A stretch of DNA of 64,000 nucleotides from BOG-908 sp965198915 (GTDB taxonomy: Bacteria > Pseudomonadota > Alphaproteobacteria > Acetobacterales > Acetobacteraceae): positions 62,001 through 126,000 of the forward strand of contig CBDAQC010000004.1 of NCBI GenBank assembly GCA_965198915.1. The letters are read 5' to 3'. This document shows positions 9,354 to 17,851 of the stretch, one piece after another. Position numbers and translations under genes: made by a program. The first letter of the stretch is position 1, and each line of letters starts with the position of its first letter. The notes below the pieces were generated by a model. The model was given only the letters and a program-made list of their open reading frames with translations. It did not search any database and had not been told where the DNA came from.

Positions 9354-9465
9354 ACCACCAAGCGCACCAAGAGGCCTTGTCCAACGACCGAAAACCGTCG
9401 CGCCCGCGCAGTCCGGTGACGAGCGGCTCAACTTTCTTGGTGCACTTGGTGCGCTTGGTGGTGAA
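9354..9465. repeat. Paired CACCAAG inverted repeats
   Basis: The left arm at 9354-9374 has two CACCAAG units at a 9-nt period. The right arm at 9433-9465 has the complementary CTTGGTG in three units. The pair can fold into a long hairpin with a loop of about 58 nt. It lies between the serS leader and the tatC stop codon; nothing else is recognised in this 310-bp gap. Confidence 0.75.
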
Positions 9466-9544
9466 CTCCCTTGCGGGCCATCTATAGAAAGCGCGCCCAC
9501 GCCGGACTCACACAGGCGTCCCTTTCAGGAAAACACTGCTCGCC

Positions 9545-10333
9545 TCACACTTCGACCGGCTTCGCCTCGACCAGCCGCGCCGAAATAATGGATATCTCGT
9601 AAAGCGCGATCAAAGGCACCGCCAGCCCGGTCTGCGTGATGATATCCGGCGGCGTCAGGATAGCCGCCACGATGAAACACCCGACATACGCATAGCGCCG
9701 GTATTTCCGCAGACCCCGCGAACTCACCAGCCCCACTTTCGCGCACAAGGTCAGCAGCACCGGCAATTGGAACGCGATGCCGAACGCCATGATCAGCTTC
9801 ATCACCAGCGACAGGTATTCGCTCACCTTCGCCTGCAGCTCGATCTGCAGCACGTCCTTGCCGCCAGGCGTCTCGAAGCTGAGGAAGAACTTCCACGCAA
9901 ACGGAAACACGAAGTAGTACGCCAGCGCAGCACCCGCCACGAACAGCACGGGCGTGGCGATCAGGAACGGCGCGAACGCGCGCCGCTCGCTGCGATACAA
10001 GCCCGGCGCCACGAACAGCCAGATCTGGCTGGCGATCACCGGAAATGCGATGAACGTGGCGCCGAAAAAACCCACCTTCAAATAGGTGAAGAACGCTTCA
10101 TACAGCGCCGTGTAGATCAGATGCGGCTGCTCGCCCTTTGCTTCCATGATGTGCGCCAGCGGCTGCGCCAGGAACAGGTAGATGGCGCCGGAGAAGTGGT
10201 AGCAGACGAAGAAAGCCAGCACGAACGCCACCGCCGACCACAGCAGCCGGCGCCGCAGCTCGACCAGGTGCTCCAGCAAGGGCATCGGCTTGTCGTGTAT
10301 CGGGTCTTCCGGGGCCGCCACCGCGTCGGGCAT
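9545..10333 (-). CDS. tatC: Sec-independent protein translocase TatC
   Basis: TatC, 262 residues, is the multi-spanning inner-membrane receptor for twin-arginine signal peptides. It opens with the conserved cytoplasmic LLEHLVELRRRLLW segment, followed by six hydrophobic helices. FVAPGLYRSERRAF matches the conserved first cytoplasmic loop. It starts 3 bp after the tatB stop codon, so the two are co-transcribed. Confidence 0.97.
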   Translation of the reverse strand: MPDAVAAPEDPIHDKPMPLLEHLVELRRRLLWSAVAFVLAFFVCYHFSGAIYLFLAQPLAHIMEAKGEQPHLIYTALYEAFFTYLKVGFFGATFIAFPVIASQIWLFVAPGLYRSERRAFAPFLIATPVLFVAGAALAYYFVFPFAWKFFLSFETPGGKDVLQIELQAKVSEYLSLVMKLIMAFGIAFQLPVLLTLCAKVGLVSSRGLRKYRRYAYVGCFIVAAILTPPDIITQTGLAVPLIALYEISIISARLVEAKPVEV

Positions 10334-10336
10334 GGT

Positions 10337-10831
10337 TCAGCCCTGGCCGGCGTGGTCGGGCAGGGCCGCGGCCGGCGGGATGAACGCGGGTGCTGCCGCC
10401 GGCGCTGCTTCGGGGGCCGGCGCGGAAGGCGGGATGAAAGCCGGCGCGGCGTGGTCGGGCGCCGCAATCACCGTCTCCGGATGCGCCGCCACCGCATGGG
10501 TCTGGTCCAGCGGCGTCATCACAGGCCGCACCGGATGCTCGCGGAACGGATCGGCAAACGCCGAACTCATCGTGTTGTCCGGGTCTATCGCCCGCTTGAC
10601 CATGGCTTTCGGGTTAAGGCTGCGCAGCTCGTCGAACGAGGATTTGACGTCGCCCAGATCGGCCTCGCGTATCATCTCGTCCACGTGGCCCTGGAACTCG
10701 CCCGCCATGCGCCGCAGCTTCTTTATCGTGTCGCTGACCGCCTTGATGGCCACCGGCATGTCTTTCGGCCCGATGGCAATCAGCGCCACCACACCGATCA
10801 GGGCGATCTCGGACCAGGCAAAGTCGAACAT
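10337..10831 (-). CDS. tatB: Sec-independent protein translocase TatB
   Basis: TatB, 164 residues. It has one N-terminal membrane helix with the family signature (MFDFAWSEIALIGVVALIAIGPKDMPVAI), then an amphipathic helix and a charged, Ala/Pro-rich C-terminal tail. It forms the substrate-binding complex with TatC. The TatA gene that usually precedes it in this gene order is not present in the window; a toxin-antitoxin pair stands upstream instead. Confidence 0.95.
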   Translation of the reverse strand: MFDFAWSEIALIGVVALIAIGPKDMPVAIKAVSDTIKKLRRMAGEFQGHVDEMIREADLGDVKSSFDELRSLNPKAMVKRAIDPDNTMSSAFADPFREHPVRPVMTPLDQTHAVAAHPETVIAAPDHAAPAFIPPSAPAPEAAPAAAPAFIPPAAALPDHAGQG

Positions 10832-10890
10832 GGGGGTGTCTTAGCCCGTCAATGGGGGTGGACGAAAGGGCACACGGCCCGCGCGATTGA

Positions 10891-10914
10891 AAGTAAGGCG
10901 GAACTGCCTTACTT
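10891..10914. promoter_or_regulatory. Palindromic operator candidate upstream of the VapBC-like pair
   Basis: AAGTAAGGC - 6 nt - GCCTTACTT is a perfect 9-bp inverted repeat ending 7 bp before the antitoxin start codon, in the gap divergent from tatB. AbrB/MazE-type antitoxins usually bind such palindromes to repress their own operon, so it is a likely operator. This role is inferred. Confidence 0.55.
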
Positions 10915-10921
10915 CCAGCGC

Positions 10922-11173
10922 ATGGCACAATCACTTCTCATCACCGCGAAGGGCCAGCTCACCTTGAAGAAGGAGACGCTGTCCCATCTCGGCGTGCAGC
11001 CAGGCGAGCGCGTCTCTGTCGAACTGCGCCCGGATGGCGTGGTCGAACTGCGCCCCGCCCCACGCGGCAACATCGCCGACGCCTTTAGCTGCCTACCCAG
11101 GCCCGAAGGCCCGGCGCTGACGATCGAGCAGATGAACGAGGTGATCGCGGCCGCATGGGCCGGCAAGCGTTGA
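10922..11173 (+). CDS. AbrB/MazE-family antitoxin (VapB-like)
   Basis: 83 residues. The N-terminal half is a swapped-hairpin AbrB DNA-binding domain (LLITAKGQLTLKKETLSHLGV, GERVSVELRPDGVVELRP). The C-terminal helix (ALTIEQMNEVIAAAWAGKR) is of the type that wraps the partner toxin. The ATG at 10922 follows the palindromic operator candidate and has no clear ribosome site. It overlaps the toxin gene by up to 19 bp. The pair lies on the strand opposite the housekeeping block. Confidence 0.85.
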   Translation: MAQSLLITAKGQLTLKKETLSHLGVQPGERVSVELRPDGVVELRPAPRGNIADAFSCLPRPEGPALTIEQMNEVIAAAWAGKR

Positions 11174-11568
11174 GGATCACCGCCGATACTAATCTCCTGG
11201 TCCGTGCAACGACAGACGACGATCCCGTCCAGGCGGAAGCGGCGCGCGCGTGCCTCGCGGCAGCCGAAAGGGTGGTCATTCCTGCACCGGTGATCTGTGA
11301 GTTCGCCTGGGTGCTTGGGCGAGGTTACAAATACTCAAAAGAGCAGCTACACAGCGCGATCAAACGCTATGTGGAGGCCAGCTCCGTCGTTATCGACCGG
11401 GCTGCCGTGGAGGATGGTCTTCGCATCCTGCGTGCCGGCGGCGATTTCTCGGACGGTGTCATCGCCCACCAGGGACGCGCGCGCGGTGGCGACGTCTTTG
11501 CCACGTTCGACCAAACCGCATCGCGGCTTCTGACCGGCTTCGGCTACTCGGCAATCTGCCCCGCCTGA
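11155..11568 (+). CDS. PIN-domain ribonuclease toxin (VapC-like)
   Basis: 137 residues from ATG 11155, or about 132 from TTG 11170 (MRITADTNLLVRAT), which is equally plausible. PIN-domain acidic residues are visible: D in ADTNLLVR, E in VICEFAWVLGRGY, D in GGDFSDGVIAH and D in VFATFDQTASRL. It should be an Mg-dependent RNase held inactive by the overlapping antitoxin. Its 3' end overlaps the convergent scpB 3' end by 25 bp. The pair occupies the interval between scpB and tatB. Confidence 0.87.
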   Translation: MGRQALRITADTNLLVRATTDDDPVQAEAARACLAAAERVVIPAPVICEFAWVLGRGYKYSKEQLHSAIKRYVEASSVVIDRAAVEDGLRILRAGGDFSDGVIAHQGRARGGDVFATFDQTASRLLTGFGYSAICPA

Positions 11569-12134
11569 ACCTCACCCACTCGTTCCGAAGCCTCCTCCGG
11601 ACTGGCCACCAGCACACCACCCTCGAGCACCAGCTCCCCACGCTTCGGCAGCTCGCCCAGATCCCGCAGCCCGAACTGCGCCAGAAACGCCGGCGTCGTG
11701 GCCCACAAGGTCGGCCGCCCCGGCACGTCGCGATGCCCCGCCGGCCGCACCAACGCCGCCTCCAGCAACGCGTCCAGCGTCGCCTGGCTCAGCGCCGCGC
11801 CGCGTATCTCCTCGATCTGCGCCCGCGTCACCGGCTGGTGCCACGCAATGATCGCCAGCGTCTCCATCGCCACCCGCGGCAGCCGCCTCGGCCTTGAGAT
11901 CGTCCGCGTCAGCCGCCCCGCCAGGTCCGGCGCCGTGCGGAACTGCCAGCCCAGCCCGATCTCGGCCAGCTCGACACCCCGCCCGGCATAGCGCGCCTGC
12001 ACCGCGCGCAGCGTGGCGTCCGCATCCACGTCCTCCGGGAGCAACGCCGCCAAGGCGCGCAGCGGCACCGGGTCGGGGCTGGCGAATACCAGCGCTTCGG
12101 CCAGGCGCAGATGGTCTTCGGACGGGTCGCTCAT
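11544..12134 (-). CDS. scpB: Segregation and condensation protein ScpB
   Basis: ScpB, 196 residues, binds ScpA and SMC in the chromosome-condensing complex. Two winged-helix domains are visible (LRLAEALVFASPDPVPL, then METLAIIAWHQPVTRAQIEEIRG and RPTLWATTPAFLAQFGLRDLGELP). The start at 12134 (MSDPSEDHLRLAEAL) fits family alignments. It is separated from scpA by 166 bp of composite palindromic element instead of the usual short or overlapping junction. Confidence 0.93.
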   Translation of the reverse strand: MSDPSEDHLRLAEALVFASPDPVPLRALAALLPEDVDADATLRAVQARYAGRGVELAEIGLGWQFRTAPDLAGRLTRTISRPRRLPRVAMETLAIIAWHQPVTRAQIEEIRGAALSQATLDALLEAALVRPAGHRDVPGRPTLWATTPAFLAQFGLRDLGELPKRGELVLEGGVLVASPEEASERVGEVQAGQIAE

Positions 12135-12149
12135 GGCGGAGCATGGAAA

Positions 12150-12296
12150 GTAAGAAAGGCCTTCTTTTTTGAAAAAAAGAAGCAAAAAACTTTTATCTCC
12201 GTCGGGTGCGCGTTGCGGACGCGCGCGCTCCAGCAATCCGCGACAGCGCAGACGAAAGCTTTTTGCTTCCTTTTCTCGAAGAAGGCCTTGCTTGCC
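12150..12296. repeat. Composite palindromic element between scpA and scpB
   Basis: Left arm 12153-12196 and a shortened right arm 12253-12293, both CTTC/GAAG class, with a core of about 55 bp. It separates two genes that are normally one operon; if it terminates transcription it should lower scpB expression relative to scpA. Confidence 0.75.
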
Positions 12297-12300
12297 TGCC

Positions 12301-13044
12301 TCATCCCCCAGGCCCCGCCACGAGAATAGGCGCAAACGGCGCATCCTGCCGCAGCCGCAGCCCGCCGCCCCGCGCCATCTCCAACGAAGCCAGCAACGTG
12401 CTGGCGATCGCCGCCCGCCGCTGCTGGCCACTCAACGCGGCTGGCAGAAACACCTCCAATGTCGTCCACGGTGGCATTGAACCGAGCGTCGCCGACAGCC
12501 GCCCCAGCGCATCCTGCACCGTCCAGAAACTCAGCTGCTTCGGCTGGTAGCTGACGCGCGAGGCCCCACGCCGCATTGCCTCCACATACCCGCGCAGCAA
12601 CGCCGGCAGGTCGGCCACCAGGCGGGAGCGATCGGTCGCCGTCAGCCCCTCGCTAGCACCGCGCCGGAACACGTCGATCCCCAACACCGGCCGCGCTGCC
12701 AGCCACGCCGCACCCGCCCGCATGGCCGCCAGCTCCGCCAGCCGCGCCGCCAGCATTTCAGCCGACTGCGCGCCCTCCTCCGCCTCGGGATCGCTCTGCG
12801 GCAACAGCAGCCGGGACTTCAACCACGCCAGCCAGGCCGCCATCACCAGCCAGTCCGCCGCCAGCTCCAGCCGCACCCGCTCCGCACCCTCGATGATGGC
12901 CAGGTACTGCTCCACAAGCGCCAGTATCGAAATCCGCGCCAGGTCCACCTTCTGCGCCCGCGCCAGGTCGAGCAGCAGGTCCAGCGGACCCTCGAACCCG
13001 TCCAGGCGCAGCAGAAGCGTCTCGACAGCCGGGTCAGACATCAT
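12301..13044 (-). CDS. scpA: Segregation and condensation protein ScpA
   Basis: ScpA kleisin, 247 residues from the ATG at 13044 (TTG 13053 is an alternative). The N-terminus has the diagnostic FEGPLDLLLDLARAQKVDL. The middle has ADWLVMAAWLAWLKSRLLLP and the C-terminal winged helix binds ScpB and SMC. The start lies 15 bp after the M50 protease stop codon, so the two are co-transcribed. Confidence 0.94.
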   Translation of the reverse strand: MMSDPAVETLLLRLDGFEGPLDLLLDLARAQKVDLARISILALVEQYLAIIEGAERVRLELAADWLVMAAWLAWLKSRLLLPQSDPEAEEGAQSAEMLAARLAELAAMRAGAAWLAARPVLGIDVFRRGASEGLTATDRSRLVADLPALLRGYVEAMRRGASRVSYQPKQLSFWTVQDALGRLSATLGSMPPWTTLEVFLPAALSGQQRRAAIASTLLASLEMARGGGLRLRQDAPFAPILVAGPGG

Positions 13045-13059
13045 CGTGCTCAAGGCGCG

Positions 13060-13776
13060 TCAAACATCGATGTCGGGGCTGGGCGGCACATGCGCCAGGA
13101 TCAGCAGATGCTCGTAAACCCAGGTCACCGCCGGCACCAGCGTATCTCCCAGCGGATTGAACGCGATCCCGTTGGCCCGCAACAGCGCCGGCCCCGCCGT
13201 CAGGAATATCAGCACGAACGCGATCCCCAGCCGCTCCAGCCTTGCCCATTGCCGCGCCACCGCCAACGGCAGCAGCCCCACCGCAATACGCCCGCCATCC
13301 AGCGGCGGTATAGGCACCAGGTTGAACATCCCCAGCACCAGGTTCAGCACGATGAACGTCCCGATTGCCTGCAACCACGCCGGCGACAACCCCGACAGAC
13401 GCAGCGCAAACGCCGCCAGCAGCGCCAGGCTGAAATTCATCACCGGCCCGGCCACCGCCACCACCGCCATCTGCTGGCGCGGATAGCGGAACCGCGACGG
13501 ATCCACCGGCACCGGCTTGGCCCAGCCGAACATGAACAGCACGTGCCCCACCGTTACGAGCTGGCTGACCAGCAGGAAGCCGGGCAGCAGGAGCGTGCCC
13601 ATCCGGTCCACATGCACCAGCGGGTTGAGCGACAGCCTACCCGAGCGTTTCGCCGTGGTGTCGCCCATGGCCCAGGCGGCGTAGCCATGCGCCAGCTCGT
13701 GCAGGATGATCGCCACCATCACCAAAGCGGCGGTTATCAGGACCTGCTGGATCAGGGCTTGGGTGTGGGGGGACAT
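13060..13776 (-). CDS. Site-2 protease family (M50) membrane metalloprotease
   Basis: 238 residues with about six hydrophobic helices. The zinc-site HExxH is in IILHELAHGYAAW and the third-ligand region in NLVPIPPLDGGRIAVGLLP. The short form without a PDZ domain is the YwhC/Rip3-like group common beside scpA in alphaproteobacteria. It probably cleaves membrane-embedded substrates, but none is known. ATG 13776 is preferred over TTG 13779. A palindromic element lies directly upstream. Confidence 0.88.
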   Translation of the reverse strand: MSPHTQALIQQVLITAALVMVAIILHELAHGYAAWAMGDTTAKRSGRLSLNPLVHVDRMGTLLLPGFLLVSQLVTVGHVLFMFGWAKPVPVDPSRFRYPRQQMAVVAVAGPVMNFSLALLAAFALRLSGLSPAWLQAIGTFIVLNLVLGMFNLVPIPPLDGGRIAVGLLPLAVARQWARLERLGIAFVLIFLTAGPALLRANGIAFNPLGDTLVPAVTWVYEHLLILAHVPPSPDIDV

Positions 13777-13781
13777 CAAAG

Positions 13782-13920
13782 GAAGAAAGGCCTTCTTTTT
13801 TAAAAAAAAGAAGCAAAAAACTTTTGCTTCCCCGACGCTACAAGTGCGCGGTCGATCATTGGCACAACCGGCCGGTACGGCGTCAGTAGCAAAAGTTCGT
13901 TCAAAGAACTGCTTGCTTTC
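13782..13920. repeat. Composite palindromic element with shortened right arm
   Basis: Left arm at 13782-13827 (CTTC/GAAG, T and A runs). The right arm at 13887-13920 has lost its T-run and kept a short TTCGTTCAAAGAA stem of the GAAC class. The element fills the gap between nagZ and the M50 gene. Confidence 0.7.
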
Positions 13921-14886
13921 TTACCCACCCAACAGCCCCGCCCGCTCATCCGCCAGCGCCGCCGCATCCAACGCCTGCCGGCACACCGCCGCCCGAGCCG
14001 CCGACAACCGCGCCAGGCACGCAGCCGACACCTCCGGCACCGCCTCCAGCACCGCGCGCGAATCCGCCAGCACGCCGGAGCAGTGCAGCGCCACGTCGCA
14101 TCCCGCCGCCAGCGCCGCCGCCGCCCGCGCGCCGGGCGGGCCTTGCAGCGCCTCCATGGCCAAATCGTCCGTCACCAGCACGCCCTGAAATCCGATGCCC
14201 TCCGGCGCGCGTATGACGCCGCCGATGATGGCGGCCGACTGGGTGGCCGGGTGGGTCATGTCCTGCCGCATGTAGCGGATGTGCGCCGTCATGATCCAGG
14301 GCAGCGTGCGCAGCCGCCGGAACGGCAGCAGATCCGCCTCCGAGATGGCGTCGAGCACCGGCAGCTCCTTGTGGCTGTCCGCGCGCGCGCGGCCGTGCCC
14401 TGGCGCGTGTTTGCCCACCGGCTGCACGCCGGCCGCCATCATCCCGGCGGCATAGGCGCCCGCCAGCGCGGCCACCACGTCCGGATCGTCGGAGAACGCG
14501 CGGTCGCCGATCACGTCGTGCCCGTCCGGGGACGCCACATCCAGCACGGGGGCGGCCACCACATCGAAGCCGGCCTGCGCGCAATCCAGCCCGATCAGCG
14601 CCCCGGTCAGCCACGCCGCGCGCGCGGTGCGCAGTGCGCGTGCTGGCGGATGGGCGCCCCAGTGCGGCGGCCGCAGCCGCGCCACGCGCCCGCCTTCCTG
14701 GTCCACCATCAGCACGCCCTCTTGCGGCAACACGGCACGCAGTTCGGCGATCAGCCCGGCCAGCTGGGCGGGATCGGCCACGTTTCGGGCGAACAGGATC
14801 GCGCCGAGCGGCTGCCGGTCGCGCAGCAGGGCGGTCTCGTCAGGCGTGAGCCGCAGGCCGCTTACGCCGATTATGGCCGGGCGCAT
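13921..14886 (-). CDS. nagZ: Beta-N-acetylhexosaminidase (glycoside hydrolase 3)
   Basis: NagZ, 321 residues, removes GlcNAc from anhydromuropeptides in cytoplasmic cell-wall recycling. The visible motifs are MVDQEGGRVARLRPP, the conserved KHAPGHGRARADSH loop carrying the catalytic His/Asp, and VTDDLAMEAL with the nucleophile Asp. It sits in the usual argS - SPOR - nagZ - scpA order. The length is normal. Confidence 0.94.
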   Translation of the reverse strand: MRPAIIGVSGLRLTPDETALLRDRQPLGAILFARNVADPAQLAGLIAELRAVLPQEGVLMVDQEGGRVARLRPPHWGAHPPARALRTARAAWLTGALIGLDCAQAGFDVVAAPVLDVASPDGHDVIGDRAFSDDPDVVAALAGAYAAGMMAAGVQPVGKHAPGHGRARADSHKELPVLDAISEADLLPFRRLRTLPWIMTAHIRYMRQDMTHPATQSAAIIGGVIRAPEGIGFQGVLVTDDLAMEALQGPPGARAAAALAAGCDVALHCSGVLADSRAVLEAVPEVSAACLARLSAARAAVCRQALDAAALADERAGLLGG

Positions 14887-14933
14887 GACGCATCAACCAA
14901 GGGCGGGGTCTTCCGAGGAGAAAGGAAGAAGAT

Positions 14934-15053
14934 CAACCACCAAGGCACCAAGAAGCTTTGGTTCGTATTCACCGCCAGCCTGCATTCCGGTCTTCGGGCC
15001 AGATAGTGCCGCTTCGTCTTCCTTCTTGGTGCTCTTGGTGTCCTTGGTGGTTA
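14934..15053. repeat. Paired CACCAAG inverted repeats between SPOR gene and nagZ
   Basis: The left arm at 14934-14955 (CACCAAGG, CACCAAGAA) faces the right arm at 15021-15053 (CTTGGTGCT, CTTGGTGTC, CTTGGTGGT). They form a hairpin-capable pair with a loop of about 65 nt. No gene lies in 14887-15088. Confidence 0.75.
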
Positions 15054-15088
15054 CTTCCTTTCGCGCCTCCACCGGCCGAAAAACCGCG

Positions 15089-15838
15089 TCAGAATGCCGC
15101 GATGGAACAATCCCCACCCTTCGCCCGAACCTTGCCGCAGAACGCCGTGGCCGCCGCGATGTTGGCGAACCCTCTGGTGCGCAGCCGATAGACCACCCGG
15201 CCGGCAACCGTCGCACGCTCAACCTCGGGTTTGTGCCCGTCGAACAGACCAGGACTCTTCTCCGACAGCTTGCCCCAATCCTGCTCGGCCGCCTGCTGAC
15301 TCTCGAACGCCGCCAGCTGGACGGCTGTCCCCACCGGCAGGTCGGCGGCCGGCAGCACCGCCGCTGCCGAGGCGTGCTGCACCGGCGGCGCGGCGGCCAC
15401 GGCCGGCATCGCCGCAGGGCGTATCGCGACTGGCGGCGCCACGGCAGCCACCGGCGCCGTGGCCGGTACGGCCGACGCCTGCTCCACCGGCTTGGGCGCC
15501 ACGTGGACCTTCGCGTGCAGCGCATGCAGCGCCGGCTTCTCCGGCTCGGGCGCCAGCCGTTCCGCACCGCCGGCTGCCTCCTCGGCGCCGGCCACCTTCA
15601 TCCCGCCCGGGTCCAGCGGCTTGATGCGCACCGGACCCGTCTGCGCCAGGATCACCGGCACGCCGTGATGCGCATGGTGCGACATGCTGAACACGCCGAT
15701 CGCCAGGGCCAGCACGCCGCCGAAGCCCGCCGCCACGATCGCCATGCGGCGCATGTCCGGATCCAGCCCGCCCACGGGTGCTGCCGGCCGGTAGGACGGG
15801 CGGCCGAAATTCTGCGTGATCTGCGGCACGTCCGACAT
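15089..15838 (-). CDS. SPOR-domain protein
   Basis: 249 residues. A short cytoplasmic segment, one membrane helix (MAIVAAGFGGVLALAIGVFSM), an Ala/Pro-rich periplasmic linker and a C-terminal SPOR domain (VQLAAFESQQAAEQDWGKLSE ... YRLRTRGFANIAAATAFCGKVRAKGGDCSI). SPOR domains bind denuded septal peptidoglycan, so a role in division is likely. It starts 10 bp after the argS stop, indicating co-transcription. Confidence 0.88.
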   Translation of the reverse strand: MSDVPQITQNFGRPSYRPAAPVGGLDPDMRRMAIVAAGFGGVLALAIGVFSMSHHAHHGVPVILAQTGPVRIKPLDPGGMKVAGAEEAAGGAERLAPEPEKPALHALHAKVHVAPKPVEQASAVPATAPVAAVAPPVAIRPAAMPAVAAAPPVQHASAAAVLPAADLPVGTAVQLAAFESQQAAEQDWGKLSEKSPGLFDGHKPEVERATVAGRVVYRLRTRGFANIAAATAFCGKVRAKGGDCSIAAF

Positions 15839-15848
15839 CGGCAATCCC

Positions 15849-17642
15849 CTAGCTGTCCCGCAGCTCCTCCACGGGCACGACCCCAAGCACGGCAAGGCCG
15901 GACCTGATCACTATAGCAACCGAGGCGACCAAAGCCAGCCTCGCGAGCGTCTCCGCCGGCTGATCCTCCCGCAGGAAACGCAGCGTGGCGTCGGCCCTGC
16001 CCTGCTGCCACAGTGTATTAAAGTCGGCCGCCAAGTCATAGAGAAAAAACGCGATTCGGTGCGGTTCGTGCGCCAGTGCCGCGCCCTCCACAGTGCGCGG
16101 CCACTGCGCCAGGCGCCGCAGCATCGCCAGCTCCGCCGGCGCGTCCAGGCACGCCAGGTCCGCCCGCGCCAGCGCCGCCGGCGCGATCGCGTCGGCGCCG
16201 AACATCGGCTCGGCGCGTCGCAGCACGGAACGGCAGCGCGCGTGCACGTACTGCACGTAATAGACCGGGTTCTCCCGCGTCTCCGCCACCGCCAGGTCCA
16301 GGTCGAACTCCATCTGCGCGTCCGGCTTGCGCGTCAGCATGGTGAAGCGCACCACGTCTCGGCCGACTTCGTCGATCAGGTCACGCAACGTCACGAAACT
16401 GCCGGCGCGCTTGCTCATCTTCACGGCGACGCCGCCGCGCACCACGTGCACGATCTGGCACAGCAGGATGTCCAGCGCGTCACCACCCCCGGCCAGCGCA
16501 CGAACCGCCGCCTTCATCCGGCTGACATAGCCGCCATGGTCCGCGCCCCAGACGTCGATCATCAGCCGCGCACCGCGCGCTGCCTTGTCGGCGTGGTTGG
16601 CGATGTCGTTGGCGAAATACGTGTTGGTGCCGTCGGATTTCTGCAGCGGCCGGTCCACGTCGTCGCCGAACTGGGTGGCGCGGAACAGCGTCTGCGGACG
16701 CGGCTCCCAATCGTCCGGCGTCTTGCCCTTGGGCGGCTCCAGCACGCCCTCGTAGATCAGCCCGCGCTCGCGCAACGTGTCGATCGCGCGCTCCGCCGCC
16801 CCGCTGCCCAGCAAGTCGCGCTCGGAGGTGAACACGTCATGCACCACGCCTAGGGCCGCCAGGTCCTCGCGTATGGCGACCATCATCATGCCGGTCGCTG
16901 CCTCGCGCACGACGTCCAGCCACACCGACGGGTCGGCCGGCGTGGCCCCCGGACCGGCCAGCGCCGCGCCATGCGCCGCCGCCAGTGCCGCGCCGACCGG
17001 CACCAGGTAGTCGCCGCGATATTGCAGCCCGCCCGGCACCGCCGCCGCGTATTCCTCCTCGGTCAGCGCGGTGCCCAATGCCTGCAAGTACCGCCAGTAC
17101 GCCGCCCAGGCGAGTGCCACCACCTGCGCGCCCGCGTCGTTGACGTAATACTCCTTCGTCACCGCGAACCCCGCCTTGCCCAGCAGGTTGGCCAGCGCGT
17201 CGCCCACCACCGCGCCGCGGCAATGGCCGATATGCAGCGGCCCGGTCGGGTTGGCCGACACGTACTCCACGTTCACCGCGACACCCTGCCCCGCCGCGCT
17301 GTCGCCATACGCCTCGCCCGCCGCCAGGATCGCCGGCAGCTGTGCGCGGAACAGCGCCGCGCCCAGCCGCAGGTTGATGAAGCCCGGCCCCGCCGCGGCC
17401 GCGGCCGCCACGTCCGGATTGGCCGCAAGATCGGCCGCCAGCACGGCGGCCAACTCGGCAGGCCGGCGCCCGGCCGGTTTGGCGCAGACCATCGCCGCGT
17501 TCGTCGCCATGTCGCCGTGCGCGGCTTCGCGCGTGGGCGTCACCTCCACGCGCGCGGCGATCTCGGGCGGCAGGTCCGGCAGGGCGCGCCGCAGCGCGGC
17601 CAGCACGTGGGCGCGCATGTCGGCATACAGGTTCTGGCTCAA
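15849..17642 (-). CDS. argS: Arginine-tRNA ligase
   Basis: ArgRS, 597 residues, class I. It has the N-terminal Add1 tRNA D-loop domain, the HIGH signature in NPTGPLHIGHCRGAVVGD, KMSK in VAVKMSKRAGSFVTL, and a C-terminal anticodon-binding domain. The start at 17642 (MSQNLYADMRAHV) fits the family. It heads the block argS - SPOR - nagZ. The 121-bp MITE-like element lies 15 bp upstream of its start codon. Confidence 0.96.
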   Translation of the reverse strand: MSQNLYADMRAHVLAALRRALPDLPPEIAARVEVTPTREAAHGDMATNAAMVCAKPAGRRPAELAAVLAADLAANPDVAAAAAAGPGFINLRLGAALFRAQLPAILAAGEAYGDSAAGQGVAVNVEYVSANPTGPLHIGHCRGAVVGDALANLLGKAGFAVTKEYYVNDAGAQVVALAWAAYWRYLQALGTALTEEEYAAAVPGGLQYRGDYLVPVGAALAAAHGAALAGPGATPADPSVWLDVVREAATGMMMVAIREDLAALGVVHDVFTSERDLLGSGAAERAIDTLRERGLIYEGVLEPPKGKTPDDWEPRPQTLFRATQFGDDVDRPLQKSDGTNTYFANDIANHADKAARGARLMIDVWGADHGGYVSRMKAAVRALAGGGDALDILLCQIVHVVRGGVAVKMSKRAGSFVTLRDLIDEVGRDVVRFTMLTRKPDAQMEFDLDLAVAETRENPVYYVQYVHARCRSVLRRAEPMFGADAIAPAALARADLACLDAPAELAMLRRLAQWPRTVEGAALAHEPHRIAFFLYDLAADFNTLWQQGRADATLRFLREDQPAETLARLALVASVAIVIRSGLAVLGVVPVEELRDS

Positions 17643-17656
17643 GATTGGGTCCTAAG

Positions 17657-17777
17657 TGTCCGTTTCAAAAGGCGGCATGGCGAGTCAGCTGGCGTGTTTT
17701 CCGAGCACCGGAGCGGCGTGGCCTCTCGTGGCCATGAGCGCGCCAGATGGCCGCCAGGGCGCCTGTTCAAACGGACA
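17657..17777. mobile_element. 121-bp MITE-like palindromic element, second copy
   Basis: TGTCCGTTT at the left end and AAACGGACA at the right are inverted, with further pairing inward (16 of 18). CTAAG flanks both sides (17652-17656 and 17778-17782) as a 5-bp direct repeat, a likely target duplication. The core (GGCATGGCGAGTC, GAGCACCGGAGCGG, GTGGCCATGAGC, GGCCGCCAGGGCG) is shared with the 1872-2014 element, but the terminal repeats differ. It lies in the argS upstream region and may affect its promoter. Confidence 0.65.
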
Positions 17778-17851
17778 CTAAGCGGCGGCGGACCGGCGTT
17801 CTAGCCCAGCCGGACCCGCCGGGTAATAGCGGCCGGCGCCGGGACGGCAAG

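Noticed and set aside
9354..9465. CRISPR array
   Set aside because: Units are 9 nt with no spacers, arranged as two opposed arms; no cas genes in the window.
12111..12329. Small frames ending in KKKQKTF or similar across the gene gaps
   Set aside because: These endings are the palindromic arm translated; they recur at every copy and do not mark genes.
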